NCBI GenBank assembly: GCA_021811275.1
Contig: JAJZPI010000003.1
Location: 1 to 64,000 of the forward strand
Length of the DNA: 64,000 bases
Source: Deltaproteobacteria bacterium
GTDB lineage: Bacteria; Desulfobacterota; Desulfarculia; Desulfarculales; Desulfarculaceae
Reading direction: 5' to 3'
Shown piece after piece: positions 50,446 through 58,829 of the stretch; within the stretch, counting starts at the first letter, position 1, and each line of letters starts with the position of its first letter. The notes beneath the pieces were generated by a model. The model worked only from the letters and a program-made list of their open reading frames with translations. It did no database searches and had not been told where the DNA came from. A program made the position numbers and the translations under genes.

Positions 50446-50481
50446 GCGCTCTGCTCCGCTCGGGCCTCGCGCGCTCCCGTT
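50415..50481 (+). repeat. Dispersed 67-base repeat, copy 5, overlapping the TtcA-like stop
   Basis: The last tandem unit continues through GCGGGTCGG and the TAG stop (50443-50445) to GCGCGCTCCCGTT, giving the full 67-base element. This ties the coding tandem repeat to the intergenic copies. Confidence 0.72.
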
Positions 50482-50571
50482 CCTGTTTATCAGCAAATGA
50501 TGCCAATTTTATGTCGGTCATATAGTAATCAGTGAATCTGAAAAAGATTGTCCGTTGGTCTTTTCTTCGCA

Positions 50572-50603
50572 GGGGCGGGGTTTATCCCCGCCCGCCTTTT
50601 TTT
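50572..50603 (+). terminator. Rho-independent terminator
   Basis: GGGCGGGG (50573-50580) pairs with CCCCGCCC (50586-50593) around a five-base loop; after GCC follow seven T. It ends the TrmO/TtcA-like run. Confidence 0.75.
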
Positions 50604-50666
50604 CCGTCCTGTTCGGGTAGGAGCAATACGATATGGCTGAAGTTAAACTCGTTTAAGGCGAGCCCC

Positions 50667-50733
50667 CAACGTGAGCGCGTGCCGTCTGGTCGAGGAACAA
50701 CCTCCCCGACCCGCTGTGGCAGCCGGGGCGCCC
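50667..50733 (-). repeat. Dispersed 67-base repeat, copy 6
   Basis: On the minus strand the element begins two bases after the SYLF gene stop with GGGCGCCCCGGC, followed by GCGGGTCGG, and ends CGCGCTCACGTTGG; 67 bases in total. It is placed after a stop codon exactly as copy 1 and copy 7. Confidence 0.72.
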
Positions 50734-50735
50734 GG

Positions 50736-51437
50736 CTAGTGGGCGTAGGCGTTCAGGGCCTTGATGAGGGCCAGGGCCGAGGCCGGCCGGGCCACCTGGC
50801 CTTCGAGCAATATCTCCCGCGCGTTGTGGGATGAGCCGTAGTAGTTGCGGTTGGTGGACTCGTCCACGCCGATGCCCGCGCCTTCAAGGCTTACGCCGGC
50901 GAAGAGGCCTTTGGTCAGCGAGTAGGAGTATACGTCGGCGTAAGGGCTGGCCCCGGCGACGGCGGCCTCGCCGCGCCGGCCCACCGGGCCGGCGGCCACG
51001 GCCACGTCGGCTCCGAACTTGACCTGGTTCTTGAGGATGCCGTCCAGGCCCTTTTGCTGCATGACCACCAGCACCAGGTCGGTGGCCTGGGCCCCGATCT
51101 GGAAGCCCACGCTGGCCCCCCCCATCTCGAAGAAGGCGGGCGGGCCGAACTTGCCGTCGGCCTGGCGCACGCAGAACAGGCCGGTGCCGTATTGGCCGCC
51201 CACCACGAAGCCGGCCTTGAACATGCCGGGGAAGATGCCCACGGCCTTGGCTTTGACCAGTAGGTCGGTGGGGATGGATTTGTCGCCCTGCTTCATGATG
51301 CGGTCCAGGATGACCTTGGCTTCGCGGACCTTGAGGTCGGCCTCGCCCTTGTCCATGGCCAATGCCTGGGGCGCGGCCAGGGCCAGTATCAGCGCGGCGG
51401 CCAGGGCGGCTTTCAGTAGGTTCAGCGGCTGTCTCAT
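50736..51437 (-). CDS. SYLF-domain (Ysc84-like) secreted protein
   Basis: The protein (about 233 residues) has a signal peptide (LAAPQALA-MD, about residue 27) and the SYLF/lipid-binding domain: AKAVGIFPGMFKAGFVVGGQYGTGLF, ASVGFQIGAQATDLVLVVM and GLFAGVSLEGAGIGVDESTNRNYYG. Members bind phosphoinositides in eukaryotes; the bacterial role is unclear. A GGAGGGAG site suits either the TTG at 51443 or the ATG at 51437. Confidence 0.85.
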   Translation of the reverse strand: MRQPLNLLKAALAAALILALAAPQALAMDKGEADLKVREAKVILDRIMKQGDKSIPTDLLVKAKAVGIFPGMFKAGFVVGGQYGTGLFCVRQADGKFGPPAFFEMGGASVGFQIGAQATDLVLVVMQQKGLDGILKNQVKFGADVAVAAGPVGRRGEAAVAGASPYADVYSYSLTKGLFAGVSLEGAGIGVDESTNRNYYGSSHNAREILLEGQVARPASALALIKALNAYAH

Positions 51438-51465
51438 GGTCAATACTCCCTCCTCGATCAGGTTT

Positions 51466-52221
51466 TTAATCGCTTGCGGGGGAATCCTGGGCTGCCGCCG
51501 CCTCGGGAATCTGGGCGGCCAGCCGCGCCATCTCCTCCATGACCTGGGCGGCGCGGGTGCCCTGGCCGAGGCCGGTGAAGACGGCGCGGGCCTTGTCCAG
51601 CGCCCCCAGGGCGGCCTTGAGCCGGCCCATCTCGGCGGCGCAGGTGCCCAGGCCCACCAGGGCCAGGGCCACGCGCTGGCGCTCGCCCACGGCCTCGGCC
51701 GCCCGGCCCAGGGCTTCGTAGGCCTCGACGGCCTCGGGCAGGCGGCCCAGGGCGCGGTAGAGCGGGGCCAGGCGTTGGCGCAGCAACACCTCGCCCACCT
51801 TGTCGCCGGCCTCGGCCACCAGGGCCACGGCGGTCTCCAGGTGGGGCAGGGCCTCGGCGTCGCGGCCGGCGACGGTCAGGGCGGCGGCCAGACGCTCGCG
51901 GGAATTCACCTGGCCGGCCACGTCTCCGGCGGACTCGAACAGGCCCAGGGCCTCGGCGGCCCGGGTCTGGGCCAGGGCATGGTCCTTGAGGTTCAAGGCG
52001 ATGTCGGCCATGCGCAGGGCCACCTGGGCCTGGCCGGCCTGGTTTTCCAGCTTGCCGCAAAGATAGTGGGCCTCGTCCAGGGCCTCGTTGGCCTCGTCGA
52101 AGCGGCCCCGGTCCAGGTAGGCCACGGCCACCGTGAACAAGGCGTTGGCCACCAGTTCGTCCTGGTCCACCTGCCGGGCGGCTTCCAGATCGTTCAGGGC
52201 CTCGTCCAGGTTGATCTTCAT
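51466..52221 (-). CDS. TPR-repeat protein
   Basis: The 251-residue protein is a run of tetratricopeptide-like helix pairs (ALNDLEAARQVDQDELVANALFTVAVAYLDRGRFDEANEALDEA and similar), with no signal peptide, so probably a cytoplasmic protein-binding scaffold. It lies 28 bases upstream of the SYLF gene on the same strand. No partner can be named. Confidence 0.75.
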   Translation of the reverse strand: MKINLDEALNDLEAARQVDQDELVANALFTVAVAYLDRGRFDEANEALDEAHYLCGKLENQAGQAQVALRMADIALNLKDHALAQTRAAEALGLFESAGDVAGQVNSRERLAAALTVAGRDAEALPHLETAVALVAEAGDKVGEVLLRQRLAPLYRALGRLPEAVEAYEALGRAAEAVGERQRVALALVGLGTCAAEMGRLKAALGALDKARAVFTGLGQGTRAAQVMEEMARLAAQIPEAAAAQDSPASD

Positions 52222-52286
52222 ATTGCTTCCGTCCGCCTGCCCCGGGGCGCGCGTCCCCGGCGGCTGTTCAATGATTAATTATGCCA

Positions 52287-52676
52287 TCAACGCACGTCGA
52301 CGAGCACCCGCCGTTGACGGGGGCCGTCGAACTCCATGAAGAATATTCCCTGCCAGGCGCCCAGGGCCAGGCGGCCGTCCCTGACCGGCAGGCGCGCCGT
52401 AGCTCCGGTGAGGATGCTTTTCAGGTGCGCCGCGGAGTTGCCCTCGGAGTGGCGGTAGGGGCCCTTCCAGGGCGCCAGGCGCTCCAGGGCGGCCATCACG
52501 TCGGCCATCACGTCAGGGTCGGCGGCCTCGTTGACCGTCACCGCCGCCGTGGTGTGGGGCACGAAGACCTCGCACCAGCCCTCATCCACCCCGGAGCCCT
52601 CCACGACCTGCGCCACCTGGCGGGTGATGTCCACGGCCTGGGCGTGGGCCGAGGTGTTGATCTCTATGATCTGCAT
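52287..52676 (-). CDS. YjbQ/UPF0047 family protein
   Basis: The 129-residue protein has the signature CEVFVPHTTAAVTVNEAADPDV and HSEGNSAAHLKSILTGATARLPVRDGRLALGAWQGIFFMEFDGPR. Members show secondary thiamine-phosphate synthase activity in complementation tests, but the native role is open. The His residues in the conserved segments are kept. Confidence 0.88.
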   Translation of the reverse strand: MQIIEINTSAHAQAVDITRQVAQVVEGSGVDEGWCEVFVPHTTAAVTVNEAADPDVMADVMAALERLAPWKGPYRHSEGNSAAHLKSILTGATARLPVRDGRLALGAWQGIFFMEFDGPRQRRVLVDVR

Positions 52677-52851
52677 GGGCTTCTCCCTGATGCCGGCCGG
52701 CGGCCGGCGGGTTCATGCGCTCAGCTATTTATACCACGCCGGCCCGGAGAGGCCGGGACCTGCTCGGGCGCTTGCCCCCCGGCCCGCTTTCTGTCAGGAT
52801 GAGAAACGCCGCCCCGCCGAATTCGATTTGGGAAAAAAAAGCGGAGCCGCC

Positions 52852-53253
52852 ATGACCGCCAAGATGGTCTACATAGCCTGGTCGCCCCGGTACAGCGTCA
52901 ACCACGCCCTGCTCGACGAGCAGCACCAGGTGGTTTTCGACACCATAAACGAACTGTTCGAAGCCATCCAGGCCAAGAAGGGCGAGGCGGTCCTACTGCC
53001 CATCTTCCGCACCCTGGTCAAGTACACCCAGACCCATTTCCGCGACGAGGAGGGCATCATAACCGCGGTCAAGTATCCCGCCCTGCGCGAGCACCTGATC
53101 GAGCACGCCCAGATGGTGAACAAAACCAAGATGTATTACCAGGAATTCAAGGACGGGGTCTATGACTCCACCCAGATGCTAAAGTTCCTCAAGGACTGGT
53201 GGGTGCGCCACATCACCGAGTCGGACATGAAGTTCGCCCGCCTCCTGGGCTGA
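52852..53253 (+). CDS. Bacteriohemerythrin
   Basis: The 133-residue protein has the single-domain hemerythrin pattern: W...SVNHALLDEQHQVVFDTINELFEAI, HFRDEEGIITAVKYPALREHLIEHAQM and WWVRHITESDMKFARLLG. These His/Glu/Asp residues bind the diiron centre that carries oxygen, protecting anaerobes or storing oxygen. ATG 52852 is preceded by GCGGAGCC. It is related only distantly to the HHE protein at 41597. Confidence 0.9.
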   Translation: MTAKMVYIAWSPRYSVNHALLDEQHQVVFDTINELFEAIQAKKGEAVLLPIFRTLVKYTQTHFRDEEGIITAVKYPALREHLIEHAQMVNKTKMYYQEFKDGVYDSTQMLKFLKDWWVRHITESDMKFARLLG

Positions 53254-53336
53254 GCCGCGGCCCCTTTCCCTTTGACCGCCCGGGGCCCGGCGCGTAAGCT
53301 CGGGAATAACCCCGACCACGACAAGGGAGACACGCC

Positions 53337-56009
53337 ATGGGCAAACGGCCCGTGCTCTATCTGCTCGACGCCAGCTCCTACATCCACCGCGCCTTCCACG
53401 CCATCCGCGGGCTCTCAACCAGCCAGGGCGTGCCCACGAACGCGGTCTTCGGCTTCGTGCAGATGCTCCTGAAGGTCGTGCGCGAGGCCAAGCCCGAATA
53501 CCTGGCCGTGGTCTACGACGCCAAGGGTCCCACCTTCCGCCACCACCTCTACCCGGCCTACAAGGCCAACCGCCCGCCCCTGGACCCGGCCTTGAAGACC
53601 CAGTTCCCCTTGGTGCGCCAGGTGGTGACCGCCCTGGAGCTGCCGGCGGTGGAGATGGAGGGCTTCGAGGCCGACGATCTCATGGCCACACTGGCCCGCC
53701 AGGCTCTGGACCAGGGCTTCGAGGTGGTCATCGTCAGCGGCGACAAGGACCTCTTCCAACTCCTCGCGGACCGCGTGACCATGTGGGACACCATGAAGGA
53801 GATCAGGCTGGGCCCCGGCGACATCAAGGAGAAGCTGGGGGTGGGTCCGGAGCTGGTGGTGGACTACATGGCCTTGACCGGCGACAGCGGCGACAACGTG
53901 CCCGGGGTGCCCGGGGTGGGGCCCAAGACCGCCGCCCAGCTCCTGGCCGCGCACAAGAACCTGGATCAGCTTCTGGAGGAGGCGGGCGCGCTCAAGAAGG
54001 GCAAGGTCAAGGACAGCCTCATCGCCAACCGCGAGCTGGCCCTGCTCTCGCGCGAACTGGTGCGCCTCAAGGCCGACGCCCCGCTGGCCTTCGACCCCGA
54101 GGCCTTCAAGGTACGAGACCCCGACCCGGCGGTGCTCACCCCGGTGCTGGCCCGCCTGGAGTTCACCAAGCTGATGAAGGAGTTCGCCGCGCCCTCGCCG
54201 GCGCCGACCGCCGACTACCAGATGGTGGTGAGCGCCAAGCAGCTCAAGCCCTGGCTGGAGGCGGCCAGGAAGGCGGGCCGGCTCTCCCTGGATACCGAAA
54301 CCACCTCCATCGACCCCATGCGCGCCGAGCTGGTGGGGGTCTCCCTGGCCGTGGAGCCGGGCCGGGCCTGCTACATCCCGGTCGGCCACCAGCTGGCCGA
54401 GGGCGAGAGCCAAGCCAACCGCAAGGAGGCGCTTCAGGCTCTGGCCCCGGTCCTGGCCGACGCCTCGGTCAGGAAGATCGGCCAGAACCTCAAGTACGAC
54501 CTCATCGTGCTCAAACGGGCGGGGCTCGCGGTCAAGGGCGTTGACTTCGACGCCATGGTGGCCTCCTACCTGCTCAACCCCGGCAAGGCCTCCCATGGGC
54601 TCACCGCCATCGCCGCCGAATTCCTGGGTCGCTCCATGATCTCCTACGAGGAGGCCACCGGCGGCAAGGACAAGAGCTTCGCCCTGGCCGGGCTGAGGAT
54701 GGCCACCGACTACGCCGCCGAGGACGCTGACGTGGCCTTGCAGGCCGCGCTCAAGCTGGAGCCTCTCCTGGCCCAGGCCGGGCTTGGCGAACTCTTCGCC
54801 AGCCTGGAGATGCCCCTGGTGCCGCTCTTGGCCAAGATCGAGATGAACGGCGTGCGCCTGGACCTGGAGGGCCTGCGCGAGCTCTCCAAGGAGCTGGCCG
54901 GCGGGCTGGACCAGCTGGAGCAGGCATGCTACCGCCTGGCCGGCCACGAGTTCAATCTGAACTCGCCCCAGCAGCTGGGCCAGGTGCTCTTCGAGGAGCT
55001 GGGTCTGGCCACGGTCAAGAAGACCAAGAAGAAGACCGCCTATTCCACCGACATGGCGGTGCTGACCCAACTGGCCGCCGAGCATCCCCTGCCCGAGGCG
55101 ATTCTCAACTACCGCACGCTTACCAAGATCAAGTCCACCTATGTCGACACCCTGCCCGAGCTGGTCAACCCCGACACCGGCCGGGTGCACACCAGCTTCA
55201 ACCAGGCCGTGACCGCCACCGGCCGCCTCTCTAGCAGCGACCCCAATCTGCAGAACATCCCCGTCCGCACCGACCTGGGGGCGCGCATCCGGAGCTGCTT
55301 CATCCCCGGCCCGGGGCGGGTCATGATCTCCGCCGACTACAGCCAGATCGAACTGCGGGTGCTGGCCCACCTGAGCGGAGACGACTGCCTGGTGGCGGAC
55401 ATGACCGACGGCCTGGACGTGCACACCCAGACCGCCAGCCGCCTCTTCGACGTGGACCCCGGCCTGGTCACCACCGAGATGCGCCGGCGGGCCAAGACCG
55501 TAAACTTCGGGGTGCTTTACGGCATGAGCGCCTTCCGCCTGGCCCGCGAGCAGAACATCGACCGCCGCGAGGCCCAGGAGATCATCAGCCGCTACCTGGG
55601 CCGCTATCCCGGCATCGCCTCCTTCCAGCAGGCCTGCCTGATCCAGGCCCGCGACAAGGGCTTTGTGACCACCCTGCTGGGACGGCGGCGCTTCCTGCCC
55701 GCCATCAACGCCAGCGACCGCCTGGCCCGCGAGTCGGCCGAGCGCATGGCCCTCAACACTCCCATCCAGGGATCGGCCGCCGATATCATCAAGCTGGCCA
55801 TGCTCAGGGTGGACGAGATGATGGGCCGCGAGTTCGCCCAGGCCCTCATGATCCTCCAGGTCCACGACGAGCTGGTCTTCGAGTGCCCCAAGGAGGAGGC
55901 CCAGGCCTTCGCCGCCCGCGTCAAGGAGGTCATGGAGTCCGTGGCCCGGCTCAAGGTTCCCCTGATCGTGGAGGTGGGCCAGGGCCCCAACTGGGCCTCC
56001 GCCCACTAG
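53337..56009 (+). CDS. polA: DNA polymerase I
   Basis: The 890-residue enzyme has the 5'-3' nuclease domain (residues 1-290: YDAKGPTFRHHLYPAYKANRPP, EGFEADDLMATLA, SGDKDLFQL), an active-looking 3'-5' exonuclease domain (LSLDTETTSIDPM, IGQNLKYDL, YAAEDADVAL) and the polymerase domain (ADYSQIELRVLAHLSGD, RRRAKTVNFGVLYGMSAFRLA, LQVHDELVFE). Length and order are normal. It acts in Okazaki fragment processing and repair. Confidence 0.96.
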   Translation: MGKRPVLYLLDASSYIHRAFHAIRGLSTSQGVPTNAVFGFVQMLLKVVREAKPEYLAVVYDAKGPTFRHHLYPAYKANRPPLDPALKTQFPLVRQVVTALELPAVEMEGFEADDLMATLARQALDQGFEVVIVSGDKDLFQLLADRVTMWDTMKEIRLGPGDIKEKLGVGPELVVDYMALTGDSGDNVPGVPGVGPKTAAQLLAAHKNLDQLLEEAGALKKGKVKDSLIANRELALLSRELVRLKADAPLAFDPEAFKVRDPDPAVLTPVLARLEFTKLMKEFAAPSPAPTADYQMVVSAKQLKPWLEAARKAGRLSLDTETTSIDPMRAELVGVSLAVEPGRACYIPVGHQLAEGESQANRKEALQALAPVLADASVRKIGQNLKYDLIVLKRAGLAVKGVDFDAMVASYLLNPGKASHGLTAIAAEFLGRSMISYEEATGGKDKSFALAGLRMATDYAAEDADVALQAALKLEPLLAQAGLGELFASLEMPLVPLLAKIEMNGVRLDLEGLRELSKELAGGLDQLEQACYRLAGHEFNLNSPQQLGQVLFEELGLATVKKTKKKTAYSTDMAVLTQLAAEHPLPEAILNYRTLTKIKSTYVDTLPELVNPDTGRVHTSFNQAVTATGRLSSSDPNLQNIPVRTDLGARIRSCFIPGPGRVMISADYSQIELRVLAHLSGDDCLVADMTDGLDVHTQTASRLFDVDPGLVTTEMRRRAKTVNFGVLYGMSAFRLAREQNIDRREAQEIISRYLGRYPGIASFQQACLIQARDKGFVTTLLGRRRFLPAINASDRLARESAERMALNTPIQGSAADIIKLAMLRVDEMMGREFAQALMILQVHDELVFECPKEEAQAFAARVKEVMESVARLKVPLIVEVGQGPNWASAH

Positions 56010-56080
56010 GGCGCGTGCCGCCCCGGCCCAAACGGGTCGGCGAGACTTTTCCCCGGGCCTGCCGGGCGCGCCCCCGTTGG
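56010..56080 (+). repeat. Dispersed repeat, copy 7 (71 bases)
   Basis: The element begins immediately after the polA stop with GGCGCGTGCCGCCCCGG, continues with ACGGGTCGGCGAG and ends GGCGCGCCCCCGTTGG. It is a little longer than the other copies. A partial inverted copy of the first half lies at 56146-56174. Confidence 0.65.
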
Positions 56081-56145
56081 GGGGGTGGGGAAAAGATGGA
56101 CTGGGCCCTTGCCATGTTCCTTCGATCTACACGGCTGGCGCGCCT

Positions 56146-56174
56146 CCGACCCGCCTTGGCCGGGGCGGCGCGCC
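56146..56174 (-). repeat. Partial dispersed repeat (first half), inverted relative to copy 7
   Basis: On the minus strand it reads GGCGCGCCGCCCCGG then GGCGGGTCGG; the expected 3' end (CGCGCTCCCG) is not found. Together with copy 7 it could form a large hairpin downstream of polA. Confidence 0.5.
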
Positions 56175-56244
56175 CCCGTTGACGCAAGGGGAGGGGCGGT
56201 GGTAGATAACTGCCTGGCAACAGGATGCTTGCCGGCTGCGATCT

Positions 56245-56330
56245 GGAGGGATGGCCGAGTGGTTTAAGGCGGCGGTCTTGAAAACCGCTGACCGAAAGGT
56301 CCGTGGGTTCGAATCCTACTCCCTCCGCCA
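56245..56330 (+). tRNA. tRNA-Ser (anticodon TGA)
   Basis: The acceptor stem GGAGGGA pairs with TCCCTCC, the T-loop is GGTTCGAATCC and the anticodon loop CTTGAAA gives TGA. A long variable arm and an encoded CCA at 56328-56330 are as expected for serine tRNA. Confidence 0.95.
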
Positions 56331-56803
56331 ACTGCCCTCCTGCCGGAGGCTGCGGCGGGCTTCGCAAGCCTTTCCTTGCCTAATCATGTCAACGTGATAA
56401 ATTTATTTACAATTTGCAGCATGACCCAGCGTCGGCGGCCACGGCCCCAGGCCGGGTGACACACCTGGGTCTCGGTTAGGGCGCAAAGGGACTCTCGGTT
56501 CCATCTCCGGTCCGCATGGCATAACCCGGTGTGATCGCGGCGTTTGCCCCGCGCGCGCCAAACTGCCGCCGCAGGCCTTGCCAGGCCCCGGCCCCCAAAG
56601 GGAGCCCGGAAGGGCAATCTTCTGGAGGCCCGCCCATTTATGTCTTGCAAACCCGTGCTTCCTACGTTACATTTGTCCGGGGGTATGGGGCGGAAGCGTT
56701 TGTAATTATTGGATATGATGCTAAGAGGGCGGTTGCGGGGACGGTGAACCCGGGGTTTGCCCGCCCTGGACGGCAGGCCGAAAAAATTAGCGCTCAGCGA
56801 TCC
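56331..56803. other. Region between two tRNA-Ser genes, no gene found
   Basis: About 470 bases with mixed base composition. A GC-rich imperfect hairpin follows the first tRNA (56337-56361), and AT-rich stretches lie at 56390-56420 and 56695-56720, the latter with a TATGAT that could serve as a -10 element for the second tRNA. No convincing reading frame. Confidence 0.5.
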
Positions 56804-56897
56804 GGAGAGATGACCGAGAGGCCGAAGGTGCTCGCCTGCTAAGCGAGTGTAGGGCCATAAAGCTCTACCGAGGGTTCGAATCCCTCTCTCTCCGCCA
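56804..56897 (+). tRNA. tRNA-Ser (anticodon GCT)
   Basis: GGAGAGA pairs with TCTCTCC, the anticodon loop CTGCTAA gives GCT, the variable arm is long and GGTTCGAATCC is the T-loop. CCA is encoded at 56895-56897. Confidence 0.95.
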
Positions 56898-56978
56898 TCG
56901 AGAACGCCAGGCCGCGGGGCCCGAGGCCGTCAGGCCCGGGCCCTTGCTCCATGGGTCCCGCGGGGCCAGGGGGCGAAG

Positions 56979-58829
56979 TTGATCTTCAGCCAGATAGTGG
57001 CCTTCATCCTGGTCATGGCGGTGTCGGAGGCCTACCGGCCCGATCCGCCCGAGCTGGGCCTTTGGGAGAGCCTCTCCTGGTCGGTGATCCTGCTGGCCGG
57101 CCTGACCGTGGCCGCCCGCCTGGGCGTGGCCGCCCTGCTCCGCCGTCTGGCCGGCCCGCGCCCCCCCCGGAACCCCGCCCGCGCCGCCCGCCGCTTGGAG
57201 TTCTACCTGCAAGCCGCCGCGGCCCTGGTCACCCTGATCCTGCTCACCTACTTCGAACTCAAGGCCCAGTTCCTGGAAATGCCGCTGGCCGACTGGTCCG
57301 AGGCCCTGCCCGGCCTGGCCTGCGCCATCCTCTACTTCCTGAGCCTGGCCCTGGTTTGGTGGTCCACCGCGCCCATGGACCGGGCGGTCTTCCAACAGCC
57401 GCTCTCCACATGGTCCCTGGTGGGCGGCCAGTTGCGCTTCCTGGTCCCGGTGGTCTTCCCTTGGCTTTTGGTGGTGGTGGCCCGCGACCTGCTCTCAGCG
57501 CTCTGGCCGGATGCCGGCGAATTCCTGGATTCCAGCCTGGGCGACCTCATTTTCATCGGGGCCTTCCTGCTGGTCATGGCTCTGCTCTTTCCGCCCCTGG
57601 TGCGCTACTGGTGGGGCTGTCGCCCCTGGCCGCGGGGCCCCGTGCGCGAGCTGGCCGAGGCAGTCCTGGACCGGGCCGGAGTTGGCGTGGGCCAGATACT
57701 CACCTGGCCGGTGCTAAAGGGGCGCATGCTCACCGCCGGCATCCTGGGCCTGGCCCCGCGCCTACGCTACCTGCTCATCACCCCGGCCCTGGCCGAATAC
57801 CTGAGCCCCCAGGAACTGATGGGCGTGGTGGCCCACGAGGCCGGCCACGTGCGCCACCGCCACCTGGCCTACTACCTGGCCTTCTTCCTGGGCTTCTTCA
57901 TCCTGGCCTACGCCCTGGGCGAGCCCCTGGCGGCCCTGGCCCAGGTGATCACCCTGGGGCTGGCCGGCAGCGACTGGGGGGCCAGCCTTCTCACCAGCCC
58001 CGGCGACGAAGGCTTCCTGGGCGTGCTGATGGCCCTGCCCCTTATTCTGGTGCTGTTGATCTATCTACGCTTCATCATGGGCTTCTTCATGCGCCACTTC
58101 GAGCGGCAGGCCGACTTGTTCGCGCTGGACCTCCTGGGCGCTGCCGAGCCCCTGGTGGGGGCGCTGGAAAAGATCGCCGACCTGACCGGCCACAGCCGCG
58201 AGGTGCCCTCCTGGCACCACTTCTCCATCGCCCAGCGGGTGGACGCCCTGCGCGCGGCCACCCCGGGGGCGGGCAACGCCCGGGCCCAAGGACGGGTCAT
58301 CGCCAGGGGCGTGAAGATCTACGCCCTGGGCCTGGCCCTGGTGGCCCTGACCGGTTGGGGCATGGCCTCCCTGGACCTGGGCGCGGACCTGCGTCAGAGC
58401 ATCCTCACCCGCCTTTTCGAAAACCGGCTGGCCGCCAATCCCCAGGACCCCCGCCTGCGGCTCTCCCTGGGGGTGATCCTCTTCGACCAGGGGGAGGAGG
58501 AGGCGGGCATAGAGCAAGTGCGCCTGGCCGCATCCCTGGCCCCCAACGACCCGGAGGTCATCAACGGCCTGGCCTGGATGCTGGCCACGGCCAAGGACAG
58601 CGACCTGCGCGAGCCCGAGGAGGCCCTGGACTTGGCCATTCGGGCGGTGGGGCTCAAACCCGAGCCCCACATCTGGGACACCCTGGCCGAGGCCTACTTC
58701 GTCAACGGCCAGTATGCCCGCGCCGCCGCCGCCGCGCGCTCGGCCCTGGCCGCCGGGCCCAAGGAGCGGCGGGACTACTTCCAGGCCCAGGTGGAGCGCT
58801 TCGCTCGGGCTGCGGGGGAGCGGCCTTGA
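56979..58829 (+). CDS. M48-family membrane metalloprotease with C-terminal TPR-like domain
   Basis: The 616-residue protein has six or more hydrophobic segments, the zinc motif HEAGH (VVAHEAGHVRHRH, about residue 285) with third ligand in FERQADLFAL, as in HtpX/CAAX-type M48 proteases, and after a further helix (about 445-460) two to three tetratricopeptide-like repeats (NPQDPRLRLSLGVILFDQGEEEAG). It is probably an inner-membrane quality-control protease with a protein-binding arm. TTG start; it overlaps the next gene by four bases (TTGA). Confidence 0.8.
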   Translation: MIFSQIVAFILVMAVSEAYRPDPPELGLWESLSWSVILLAGLTVAARLGVAALLRRLAGPRPPRNPARAARRLEFYLQAAAALVTLILLTYFELKAQFLEMPLADWSEALPGLACAILYFLSLALVWWSTAPMDRAVFQQPLSTWSLVGGQLRFLVPVVFPWLLVVVARDLLSALWPDAGEFLDSSLGDLIFIGAFLLVMALLFPPLVRYWWGCRPWPRGPVRELAEAVLDRAGVGVGQILTWPVLKGRMLTAGILGLAPRLRYLLITPALAEYLSPQELMGVVAHEAGHVRHRHLAYYLAFFLGFFILAYALGEPLAALAQVITLGLAGSDWGASLLTSPGDEGFLGVLMALPLILVLLIYLRFIMGFFMRHFERQADLFALDLLGAAEPLVGALEKIADLTGHSREVPSWHHFSIAQRVDALRAATPGAGNARAQGRVIARGVKIYALGLALVALTGWGMASLDLGADLRQSILTRLFENRLAANPQDPRLRLSLGVILFDQGEEEAGIEQVRLAASLAPNDPEVINGLAWMLATAKDSDLREPEEALDLAIRAVGLKPEPHIWDTLAEAYFVNGQYARAAAAARSALAAGPKERRDYFQAQVERFARAAGERP

